NCBI GenBank assembly: GCA_036939975.1
Contig: JALLPB010000270.1
Coordinates: 1-19,273, forward strand
From: Cyclostephanos tholiformis
Taxonomy: Eukaryota > Bacillariophyta > Thalassiosirophyceae > Thalassiosirales > Thalassiosiraceae
Length of the DNA stretch: 19,273 bases
Reading direction: 5' to 3'
This document shows, piece after piece, positions 7,855 through 17,600 of this stretch (positions within the stretch are counted from its first letter, which is position 1; each line of letters begins with the position of its first letter). A program made the translations under genes and the position numbers. The notes below the pieces were generated by a model that saw nothing but the letters and a program-made list of their open reading frames with translations, made no database searches and was not told the DNA's origin.

Positions 7855-9432
7855 GCGATTACGTCATTGGCATTAAGCAGAAAAGGCACTCTGGACTTGC
7901 TTGGTCAGAAGACATGGTTAAGGATGGGTGAGGGGTAGTAACGATGAGGTAATTGGTTCTAGCGCTGCATCCAAAAAGATCTAAACTTGTTATTAAAAGC
8001 GTCGACGTGAGCAAAGATGCCGAACGAGATATCCTACGCAACGAAAAGGGATGGACTAATTCTCATTGAGAGTTTGGTCTTCTCCTCCTCTCTATTTAAT
8101 CGTGGGGAGTTCAATGAAAGATGCTATCAAGGATATCGAAAGCTAGATCTGTGACACACTTATCAGTCAAGCACACTAATTGGTGAAGTTCATCCGCCTG
8201 GATGTCGTGTTACAAAACCAAGCATACGCACACCGAGCATGGCCAGGGCATGAACGTGAGAGCGTAATCGATTGATCTCCGCGAGCTCTGAATAGCAACT
8301 AGTTGAGTCGAGACAAGCCCCTTCACCGTTGTAACTTTTATCCGCAGTGACGATATGTGACAGCTCCCTTCCCGATAGACTCTGCCGGTAAAATCGACGC
8401 AAGCATCCCCAAAAAATTTTGGATACATCAAACTCAAAATCGGAAATGCTTGTAGTTGGCTTGCATCTGAGTCCCAGACTTCGACAGAAACCACATTCAA
8501 AATTGCTGTGGAAATTTAGGCAATAACGATGCCAAAGTAGAAGAATTTCCCCGTGATGTTCATTCCGGCACACAAAAGTTGGGATGCTTTCGGGCACAAA
8601 AAAGAAGGGAGGTTTGTAAAGTAGTACCACATACATCATGAGGCTAGTTGTGTATTTTAATAGTGAGGGACAGAGCTCAGAACCCCCTTGAGATCAAAGG
8701 AAATTACATGAACTAATTCATAAATAAAAAGTTCTTTTTACTCAAGTTGTAGTGCTCCATGGATGGAATTGGGCAAAGTATAGGGATACACATTTTTTTG
8801 TTTTTTGAGGCAAATTAGGCTATCAGGCAAAATTCTGGCAACCTGGCAAAATTCTGACAACCAAGCAAATTTAACATAAGAACTAATACATAAATTAGGC
8901 AATCAGACAAGATTCAGTCAATCTGTCTGGCAAGTTTCAGGCAATCGGCAAACAATTTTATCAAAATAATTTACCCAGGCCTATTACCTGCAGCATGATG
9001 TTAGCGTGACTGACAGTTTACAGCTCCCTACCATATTACCTGACAGAGGAACTGCTAAATTCTTGTAATCTCCTTTCAGCCACTTTATCACAGCAGTTGA
9101 GGGATTCGAACTCGCCCAAAGATAACTCATGATGAGAAATAACTGAGGAACACACCATATTTTTGTTAAGTAGTTGCAAATAAATAATACTACCATAGCT
9201 GTACAACTGCCTCCTGGCAGTGGCTGATGTGCCACACTGCCTAGAGACAAATGGCAAGACTTTGTCTAAAATGCCAGGCAAGCCAAGTATCGGAGGGGGT
9301 TGTGTTGGGGTTGTATGGGGAGAGCGTGTTCAATGGTGGGTTGGGTGGTAGGATGACCGTGTTGTAATTCTGTGGATTAGGGACACAAATATTAGGGAGG
9401 AGGTTTCCCAATTCTGTGCAGGTGTATTATTC
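7855..9432. other. AT-rich intergenic region with no supported gene
   Basis: About 1.6 kb lie between the membrane protein gene and the transposase relic. The base composition is much more AT-rich than the flanking GC-rich genes at 3-4 kb and 11-12 kb. The longest open frame (8190-8639, minus, 149 codons) shows no domain, signal sequence or compositional likeness to the real genes here. The second part holds direct repeats and GGCAA motifs (listed separately), and 9290-9360 is G/T-rich. It is probably decayed mobile-element DNA, but no terminal inverted repeats or target-site duplication were identified. Confidence 0.5.
8706..8955. repeat. Degenerate GGCAA-type direct repeats
   Basis: Three related repeat pairs overlap here. 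An 18-base unit (ggcaaaattctggcaacc) occurs at 8826-8843 and 8845-8862 with one mismatch. A 28-base segment at 8811-8838 recurs imperfectly at 8891-8918, offset 80. A segment acatgaactaattcataaat at 8706 resembles 8874-8897. GGCAA motifs continue to about 8953 and again near 9250-9285. The position upstream of a transposase relic suggests subterminal transposon repeats (inference). Confidence 0.6.
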
Positions 9433-10338
9433 TTGATGAGTTATTTCAAACAGGTTGTACCATTCTTGCAAGATGATTTTTGGGCCAATGCTACCAACAT
9501 GAAAATTATGAAGTATACTTTGTATTCATGTTATGATTGTGGTACCACTGCTAATGCAAACACCTCTCCAATTGCATTTGCCATTTTATTTGGGAATGAA
9601 GGTACAGCAGGCTGGGAGGAATTCTGGCAATTTTCATTAAGCCTGCATCCATTACTTAACTATTACACCAAAAGACCTTCATGATCACTGATCAGGCAAA
9701 GGGACTGGTGGAGTCCATGAGGGGGATACTTCCTGATGTAGGGCATTTTCACTGTTCATACCATAAGCAGAAGAACATTGACAAGTACTTGAAGGGAGGG
9801 AAGAAGGGCTACTCAGGGAATTGGTTATATGAGAAACTGATGGGTGCAAAAACTCATCATATCAAAGAGGATAGTGCCCAATTCATGTCCAACAAAGCTC
9901 TTAAGTACCTCAATTCTATAGAGGATCTTGAGCACTACCCTGCTGCAAGGTGCAATGTCAGTGGTCTGCCTCATCAGGAATAGAATCAATAAGCCAAGCC
10001 AACAAGCCTGCAAGGGACAGGACTGCAGTTGATGTGATGCAGTCCATAAAACTCCTCCTCAATTTAAAGAGCAGATGGTTTGAAGCCAAGAAGGAAGATG
10101 TATTGAGTTGGACAGAAACATTGACCCCACATGGAATCAAGCTGCAGGATGTGATTTTCCCCAAGATTGATTAAATGCCTATCATATTGTTGTTGGAGAG
10201 ATTGACGATAAGTGGTCATTCAAGTATCCCATGGGGATGGCAAGGAGAGGAGGGTATATATGTGAAGGAACCACCAGTGATGGGATCACACTTTGCACTT
10301 TGGAGGTTATTGCTCGCATCAACAGCATTAAAAGCTAG
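9433..10338 (+). pseudogene. MULE (Mutator-like) transposase relic, frameshifted
   Basis: Three or four reading frames must be joined to follow the protein. Frame 9433-9684 carries YTLYSCYDCG...SPIAFAILFGNEGTAGWEEFW, the middle of a MULE DDE core. From 9681 the frame shifts to ITDQAKGLVESMRGILPDVGHFHCSYHKQKN, the second catalytic Asp block. Near 9955 it shifts again to WSASSGIESISQANKPARDRTAVDVM, a typical post-core block. From about 10180 a further frame reads YICEGTTSDGITLC, which looks like a decayed SWIM zinc finger (C-x-C-x-n-C-x-H expected). The expected first catalytic Asp appears replaced by Asn (NATNMK at about 9493). There is no start or N-terminal region. The element is almost certainly inactive. 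The limits are where similarity fades, not true element ends. Confidence 0.8.
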
Positions 10339-10770
10339 AAAAAAGAGTGTGGTCCATGGATAGAATGTTTGAATTATTGGGTGTTATTAAAAAGTTCACC
10401 CATAATAAAATGTAGTATTTCAATGGAAAGTAAACTTCTAATACTGGTTTTTCTACTGCCCAAAACCATGTTTTCATAGTTATTTTAGACTCAATTCTTA
10501 GAACCGTATTTGACACTCCCAGAACTAAAAAACAGGCTGCAGCACCCCCAGACCCATTCCCACTCAAGTCAAGCACATATTGCGCTACCTCGCACGAAAG
10601 CAATAATAACGTAGATTTAGAAGTTTATGGAGATAAATAAATATTTGATAAGTTGTGAGCTTTAGATTTAGAATCTAGATGAGTGTGAATGCGAATGCTG
10701 ATTTGGATATCAGATGGGCATTCTCATTCCAATCCCACGAGGTGTCACCCGAGAGTTGTATGAGAACTAA
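10339..10770. other. AT-rich spacer up to the assembly N
   Basis: No gene is supported between the transposase relic and the pseudouridine synthase frame. The stretch continues the AT-rich composition of the mobile-element region until about 10770, then changes abruptly to G-rich. A TAA at 10768-10770 closes the pseudouridine synthase frame upstream. The promoter of that gene should lie here unless the join at the unresolved base 10778 is wrong. Confidence 0.45.
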
Positions 10771-10777
10771 TATATTC

Positions 10778-10807
10778 NGGGAAGGGGGCGGGGGGGGGGG
10801 CGGGGGG
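10778..10807. other. Unresolved base followed by G runs
   Basis: Base 10778 is n and is followed by G-rich sequence with runs of 5, 11 and 7 Gs to about 10808. Composition changes sharply at this point from AT-rich to GC-rich. It may be a bad assembly join or a true G tract. Confidence 0.6.
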
Positions 10808-11034
10808 GATGGACACACGGGCGGAAGGAGAAGCGCGGGACGAAGAAGAGAACGCGGAAGGATCGCGTCGATGACAACGATAAGGACGTAGACGACGTGG
10901 GAGGAGGAGGAGGAGGAGGAGGAGGAGGGGGGGGGAGGTGGGCCTACGATCGGAGGGATGGGCGGAAGACGCGGACGCACGACGATGAGACGAAGCGCGC
11001 GAGTCCGAACGGTGGTTCCTTCGCCCACGAGGAT

Positions 11035-11501
11035 ATGCGAAGGCTATTCGACGTCGTCGTAAAGTCCGCGGGGGACGAGTGCGATGATGCGAACGACGTG
11101 CGAGGTGGAGGAGAACGACGACAAGTAGAGAAGACGACGACGATGACGACTACGACGACGTCGTCGTCGACGATTACGACTACGTACGAGGGGAAGGGGG
11201 GGGGGGAGGGAACGGGGGGGAATAATGCGCATGCCGTGCCGAAGCGCAAGCTTGCGATGCTCGTTTCCTTCCTCGGTACCGAATATTCCGGCTTTCAAAT
11301 CAACGCCGGGAGGAAAACGCTGCAATCCGTTTTGGAATTGGGACTGTATAGGGCCGGATTGATCAACGAGCGTAATTTCGGTCACCCGAACAAGTACGGT
11401 TGGTCCAATTCGGCACGTACCGACAAGGGCGTGCACGCCGCCGCTCAGGTTTGTTCGTTTAAGGGGGAGATGATACTGTTCGATCGAGTGTATCGTGGTA
11501 A

Positions 11502-11534
<33 letters not shown>

Positions 11535-12656
11535 TGTGGGCGAGTCGTCGTCGATGAGAAATGGTAGACGATTGTTATCGTATAGGGAACAATTCGACAT
11601 GATGAGGGAGAAAGTTAACGATTGTTTGCCGATGGACGTTAGGGTATTGGACATCGAGAGGGTGACGAAATCGTTCTGCGCACGTACCAATCGGGATAAA
11701 GTGCGATATCAGTACATGGTACCGAGTTACCTGCTCCTATCGAGGGAGGAGGTCCGTCGAGCGTTATTCCACCCTCTACCCACGGGGGGGGGAGATGCCG
11801 CCGGTGACGTTGACGCGAGGATATCGCGTTCGCGACGAGACCTCGTGCGTTACCGAGTATCGTCGGAACGCATGGAACTGCTAAAGGCCGGTCTCAAATT
11901 ATTCGAGGGAACGCACAACTTTCACAATTACACCCGCCGCGTCGGATCGGACGATGCCACCTCCAACCGATTCATCCTTTCCTTCGTGCCGTTGGATCCC
12001 GTCATCGTCAAGTCCGGATCGACATCGTCGTCGTTGGAAGACGACGACGATGACGACGACGACGATAACACGCAATGGATACCCCTCCAAGTCGTCGGAC
12101 AATCCTTCTTGCTCAATCAGATACGCAAGATGGTATCCGCCGCGATCGATCACGCTCGGGGGGCGGTCACGAGGGAAACCATCGTGAATAGCCTCACGGG
12201 ACAATCTAAGATGAAGGTGGACGTTGCGCCCCCGAACGGCCTGTTCCTCGACAGGAGCTACTTCGAGCTTTACAATCGTCACAAGGTCAAGAACGCTCCC
12301 AGGCACGGCGATAATGGCGAGCAGCACAACACGCTGGATTGGGTCGAGGCGGGGGAGGGGGAGGAGGTGCCACCGGCCGGTAAGGATGTCTCATCGTGTG
12401 TTCGACTATTATCACTACGAAACGATATCACCTTTATAATGTGCACTGATCCATCACGCGATATCACGCGATGATTTTCATTTTCGTCGTGCTTGCTCCA
12501 GTGCGCCGGATCGAGGAGTTTAAGAACGAGAGGATAATACCGCACATCGTCCGGGAGGAGGTTAGGGAGGGGAATTTCATGCATTACATGTATTCGCACG
12601 AGAGCCACTTTGACGAGATGTACAGTTCGATGGGAGAGCGAGAACCGAAAGTATGA
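11035..12656 (+). CDS. tRNA pseudouridine synthase, TruA/Pus1 family
   Basis: Exons 11035-12379 and 12502-12656 encode 499 residues. The intron of 122 bases (GTAAGG...CTCCAG) splits a Val codon, and splicing adds the family-typical end RIIPHIVREEVREGNFMHYMY. The enzyme converts uridine to pseudouridine in tRNA or other RNA. The core begins KRKLAMLVSFLGTEYSGFQ (about residue 70). The catalytic motif is ARTDKGVHA, with nucleophile Asp at about 130. Later blocks CARTNRDKVRYQYMVPSY, FEGTHNFHNYTRR and SFLLNQIRKMVSAAI are also typical. Two poly-Asp inserts (11 and 9 Asp) come from GAC repeats. The frame is open back to 10771, and 11035 is its first in-frame ATG. The GTG at 10897 heads a Gly run and is an unlikely start. 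The true start may lie upstream, hidden by the n at 10778. Pus1 versus other eukaryotic TruA paralogues cannot be separated. Confidence 0.88.
11500..11536 (+). repeat. GAC repeat encoding poly-Asp in the pseudouridine synthase
   Basis: About eleven consecutive Asp codons, nearly all GAC, interrupt the enzyme between the catalytic block and SYREQFDMMREKVNDCLP. A second run of nine Asp codons lies at about 12040-12066, before TQWIPLQVVGQSF. Both fall at expected loop positions and vary by slippage in principle. Confidence 0.85.
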
Positions 12657-12879
12657 TGCGCGACGTGTGACACGAATGCGATTCGAGCAATCACCCCCAA
12701 GCGATGTTGCCGGCGAGGTTGGTCGGCGTGGAGGGTTGGAGAAGTCTGCGAACATGAGAAAATATCGGCACTAGAATAAGCGTATATTGTACAAGTGCCA
12801 CACCTACTTTTGACATTTAAACAAATGTTACCTATATTCTCACAGTCATGATTGATTTCAGATCTCAAACGGGAGGTCT
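12657..12879. other. Convergent 3' intergenic region
   Basis: This 223-base stretch lies between the stop codons of the pseudouridine synthase (+) and the metallopeptidase (-). It should hold both 3' UTRs. No hairpin terminator, repeat or RNA gene was recognised. Confidence 0.4.
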
Positions 12880-14148
12880 TCATCGCCTTACTAATTCAGT
12901 CGTTTCCACCACGGTTCCATCATCCTCAACCCTAGTGAGCCTGCGCGTTAGGTACATTTCACTCAACTTTTCCATGTTGACGTCACCGGGCATGATATTC
13001 GCCGATGGTGTTTCCGTGTAATCTGAATCCGAAACGTGGCCACGCATTTAAGTAAATAAGAGAAGTGAAGAAGGAGAAAAGGTGCACATCTAAGGGAGGA
13101 GGACAAGACTCACCCAAACAATTTCCCAAAGGTTCATTGTAAGGGTCCTCGTCGGTGTGTGGAAGACCGAATCCTAAAAAAGGAGACGGAGACGTGAGCG
13201 GGGACAAATGGTGATGCGATACATCCAGTTGTCATACTGCTACTCACCATGTCCAATCTCGTGACACATTGTAAACCTCCTATGGTCATACTCGGCATTT
13301 CTCAGGTAGTACTCATTCATCTTAGCCACGCTCGACATGATAACCCCCTCCTTGACTTCATTTTGGTTGATCCCGACCCAGCCCGTCGCGCCGAAGTTGG
13401 CATTGCAAATCACCATGACGCCCGCGATGCGATTGCAATCGTGATCGACGTCGACGCGCTCTATCGTCAGGTCGAGCGCATCGCTCTCCATCCAATCCGA
13501 CGTGGCATCGTCGAACTCGGATTGCCACGTGTCGTCCAACGCATTCAACAACGTCAACTTGAGTCCGCCATCGATGTACTCCTCCGGCCACTTCCTCGCG
13601 GTCGCATCGCCCTTGGCAGGATCCGAATCGAACAGCTTCCCGAAGTCGAAATCGTCGAGGCTGTCCAGTACGTTCGTGAAGTTCATGTTGTCCCACTTTT
13701 CGTCCAATCCCGATATGCCCTCCTTCGCTTCGTCCCACGTCGTCGGTTCGTCGAGGGCGTACTTCCACGTTAGGTAACCGGCGATGCCGAGGACGGCCAA
13801 CGTGATAACGCACAGGCATGTTCTGCCGCGGGACTTCTTGGTCCCCCGTTGGGCGTCGTCGTTGTGAAAGTCGTCCTGGACCGGCCCCTTCATGGTGGAT
13901 TTCTTCCACGGGCCGCCGATGTCGCTTTTCGGCGACGGAGTGGGAGGGACGGTCCGCTCCTCGAACGATGACGCGGGGGCGGCGTCGTTCTTGCTGCCGG
14001 TTTTGACGAAGGGATTGGAGAAGCCGAACTTGGACCCGCCGGTCTGGGGGGGAACAACCTGAGGCGCGGGAGAGCGCGTGGAACTGCCCTTGTTGCTACC
14101 GCCTCCGCCAACCTTCGCTGCCAATGCTTCCTTGAGATTGAACCCCAT
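12880..14148 (-). CDS. Membrane-anchored metzincin-like zinc metallopeptidase
   Basis: Exons on the minus strand are 14148-13248, 13173-13114 and 13022-12880, giving 367 residues. Introns are 74 and 91 bases (GTGAGT donors, TTTTAG and ATTCAG acceptors). Splicing completes HEIGHGFGLPH (residues 296-306), the HExxHxxGxxH zinc motif of metzincins, and the intron falls inside the Gly after the second His. It is expected to hydrolyse peptide bonds outside the cytosol; the substrate is unknown. Residues 1-108 are hydrophilic and basic near the end (KKSRGR). A membrane segment is at about 111-130 (CLCVITLAVLGIAGYL), suggesting type II topology. The catalytic domain follows from about 200 (TVERVDVDH, ICNANFGATGWVGINQ). 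After the zinc site, GNCLDYTETPSANIMPG stands where a Met-turn is expected: Leu replaces Met in the usual CMDY pattern. The frame also has an ATG at 14436, but the extra 96 residues look untranslated, so MGFNLKEAL at 14148 was preferred. Confidence 0.84.
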
Positions 14149-14623
14149 CGTTTTTGACGTCGGAGGGGATATGGAGGGAGTAGGTAGATGGATGGGGCAA
14201 GAGCAAATATGATGAGATGCCGCCACAATACACAAATCTGCAGTCGTTTGAATGAACGATGCGCCCCCCGTCGGTCCGGTTTCGTTTGTTCTTGACTTTT
14301 TTCTCGGAAGGGGACGGTTGTCTTGTATGGTGGGGGAACCTCTCACATGCAACTTTTTTGTGTGTATTATTCGTATGTTGTTTTTGTGTAGGTATGACGA
14401 TCGCTGTTTAGCTTCGCCGAAACCGAAGCTGAGCATAGTATTGCAGAATAGGAATAGTTATTATTTTCAGCGCGCCTTTCACGACGAACGCGCCAAAAAT
14501 CCATTGACGCCCTTCTCCTTCTCATCGCTTCCGGACAGATGTCTGTTGTGAGGGAGATGGAGATGTGTGAGAACCGGCGGAACACAAACGGACCCGACGC
14601 GCCGGCGCCCCCCCTCCACCGCG
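14149..14623. other. Divergent intergenic region with likely promoters
   Basis: 475 bases separate the start codons of the metallopeptidase (-) and the TPM-RING gene (+), so both promoters should lie here. It includes a T-rich stretch near 14355-14390 (on the + strand). The metallopeptidase frame remains open through most of it to an ATG at 14436, but the composition looks untranslated. No specific element was recognised. Confidence 0.45.
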
Positions 14624-17600
14624 ATGTCTACCTCGCATGACGACGAACGCCACCGCGGAAGGGGAGGGGCAAGGCGCGCGAACGCCAATCTCGGCGGCAT
14701 CCTGTCCTTCGCAGTGGCCATGTCCTCCCTGTCGTCCTCGTCGTCGTCGTCGTTGTCGGACTTCGCGTCCGCCATCGCCCCGACGGGCCCATCGTTGCCA
14801 TCCAGCGACATTATCACGCGCCGAAAATATCCCCGCGTCGGCGGTGGTCCTGTGATAGTACGCGGTCGGAGACGCGACCGCGGCCACGACAACGATCGAC
14901 GATGGGTGCGACGCGTCGACGGGGAGGATGCTGGGTGGGACGACGACGCTTCATACGAGGGACGATTCGATCGACGGACTGACCACGGATCGAGGGGGTC
15001 AACTTCACGACAAGGACGCAATGACCTCGCCGAAAATAGCAATGGCAGTGGCAGTGGCAGTGGCGGTAGCAGGAGGAGGAGGAGGACGACGACGACGACG
15101 ACGATGCTCCTGCCCCCAGGCCCCGTGACACCCTTCCGGGGAAGGCTTAGACCCGCGTGGGGGGCGGCCACGGGGGAAGGGGAGGGGGGAGAATCAAGCG
15201 TCGCCTCGTCGTCCTCGTATCCTTCGTCGGGGGAGGGCGAGGTCGGACGATTGGAAGGGGATGCGGGAATGGGATCGGACCGTGGCGTCACTTCCACGAC
15301 GAGCTTGGACGGCGTCGGTAAGATTGCAACTGCCACCACAACGACGACTACGCCATCTGCGGCAACGCCGACGTCGTGGGCGCCGGAGGATTATCCCGAT
15401 CCTTGGAATGATCCAGTCCTATGCATGGGCGCGTCCTCTTCCCCCCCCCTGACGATACGACAGCGGCTACGGGGGGTCGGACCCGTACCCTCGCGACTGC
15501 GGCAGAGGACGACGCTTTTCTGCGATCCCGATCGCGTATTGGACGGCGACACTATACGAGACGTCGTCGAGAGGCTTAGGTCGTTCGCATTGACGTTCGC
15601 GTCGTCGTCAACGTTTCCTTCGTCTCCGGTGGATGAGGAGAACGTCGACGTCGTTGGCTATGTCGTAACGTCGGCGGAGGGAAGTGTCGAGGTGGGCGCA
15701 GAGGGCATACCGTCGAATAAGACCACGACCACGAACATGACAACGACGAGGGACTCAAACGACGTGTCAATGGACGACGGGGATAACGACGGCGCGGAGG
15801 TCCGAATGTCGAATTCTGCGCGATCGAGCGACGAGGGCATAAAGGGAGCCCCATCTAGAAAAAGTACACGAAGGAGGACACTTTCGGTATCGCAGTGGCC
15901 CTCGCACGACGATGGAAGCGGCGGTGTAATGTCTTCGTCGTTGCCTGCGTCTACATTGTTGTCATCGTCATCAGCGTCATCATTCTCATCTTTGGGGGAG
16001 GAACGACTATACTCGGATGCGGTGGGAGGGAAATTCTCTCCAATCCGCGGGGAAGGCGATGCCGGTGGAGTCGCTTTTGAGAAGAGGCCGGCGATTGACG
16101 AGAGGATCGAGATCGCCATCGCCTTAGTCGAAAGGGTGAGTTCAGTTTGGAAAGCATTCCACGAGAGTTAATACGGACGTTATTATTGTTGTTGTTTTTT
16201 TCGACAGGATCACAGATCTTATAGCCCTAATATGCGTGCCCTTCGTGCTTTATAACTCACATTGGAACGACAAAAAACAAAAAAAGATCAACATGCCTGC
16301 CATCTTGCGGTCAGATTCTTACTTTTTTTATTCCGATCAGGTGCGTTTCGTGGCATTCTGCGTGAAATAATTTGTTCGTGGGCGTGATGATTATAATGTT
16401 CGTAAATCCCTTTCTTCTGTTGCTTGCCTTTGCATCGAATTTTTAGAACGATATGGTGAACGACGCGGCACAATACTTCGCTCGATACATCCACGACAAC
16501 TGGTCTAAGTATTTGGCCCAGGAGCGAAATGCGGGCGAGACTTCCACTAATATTGTGCTCATTTTCATATCGACCATGGATCGAATATGCTACATCTCCT
16601 CCGGAAATCGCATAGGGTCCGTCCTTCCGTGGTGGAGGTTGGAACACGTGGTGCAGGACATGAAACCGTTCCTCCAAAATGGTCAGATTGGCGATGCCCT
16701 TTACAAGGGCATCGATGATCTCTCGAAACTGCTCATCACGGGCCCTCCATCGTTCACTGATAGAGTGAACGACTTTTTCGAACGATTCGGCATTGTCATA
16801 CTCTTTACAATTTTCACGTTCGTATTCGCAACCTGGGGCGAGTGTAGAGATCGAAGGAAGCGGTTTTTATTCGCAGAGAGAAGGAGTCGGATGACGACGG
16901 CGGAGAAAGAAAGGGCCAGATTGCTGCAAGTGGAGTTCCGGTCGCAGATGGTAAGAGGAGTATTTCAGTGTCTTAATTAGTTGCCTCGAGTCGGCGAGTT
17001 GCAGGGCTGCCATGCTCATCTTACGCGCCCTCCCTACTTTAATGAGCAGTGTCCGATATGCCTGGAGCCATTCGATTGGACTTCAGAAAAAGACGCACGC
17101 GAAGGCGATAGCGCCTCGATGGACACACCCGATAAGAGCATGAACCCAAAACAACTGAAACGCGTCGATAGTTTTGGCATCCCCACGATAGGGAGCGACG
17201 ATGAACCGATCAAGTTGCTTCGATGCGGGCACATCTTCGATTTGACGTGCTGGCAAATGTGGGTCGATTCCGGCACGGGGAATCCGTTGATATGCCCCGT
17301 ATGCCGTCAGGATGTGGGGCGCATCAAGAGGGGGCCAATCGGTATCCACAGATCGAACAATTCCGGGGGAGGGGGTAGTGTGAATGTTGACGCGGGAAGT
17401 AGGGAGGATGGTACGAACCGGGGGCGGCAGCATCAGATGCGGTCATCGTTGTTTGCGAGGATGATGGCCAACACGTCTGGCACATCCAATCTGCCGCGCT
17501 ACAACTCCATTCAATATAGGGCGCAACCGTCCATGAGCACCACAAGGTTTGTCAACCGCTTGGGAATACATCCCACGATAGGGCTGTCTTCGACCGTCCT

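Noticed and set aside
8190..8639. 149-codon minus-strand frame in the AT-rich region
   Set aside because: No recognisable domain, signal sequence, membrane pattern or splice context, and composition unlike the real genes here. A chance frame or an old decayed fragment is more likely.
8811..8953. CRISPR-like array from the GGCAA repeats
   Set aside because: Units are imperfect and overlapping, without regular spacers, and the window is eukaryotic with no cas genes.
10897..11034. Start of the pseudouridine synthase at the GTG at 10897
   Set aside because: GTG is not a usual nuclear start, it only heads a Gly run, and the frame is open further upstream. 11035 is the first in-frame ATG.
14149..14436. 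96-residue N-terminal extension of the metallopeptidase from the ATG at 14436
   Set aside because: The extension has untranslated-looking composition and no targeting or domain signal. MGFNLKEAL at 14148 gives a normal type II membrane protein. Kept only as an alternative.
14479..15339. 286-codon minus-strand frame opposite the TPM-RING gene
   Set aside because: It is antisense low complexity generated by TCG/GAC repeats. The plus strand has the conserved domains and consistent introns.
16202..16257. Possible extra small exon in the 311-base intron of the TPM-RING gene
   Set aside because: There is a good acceptor (TTTCGACAG) and an open frame of about 15 codons, but no matching donor in phase before the stop, so it is not supported by sequence alone.
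16951..16980. 30-base intron ending at the TAG at 16980 in the TPM-RING gene
   Set aside because: It keeps frame but is too short for normal splicing. Acceptors at 17004 or 17049 are more credible.
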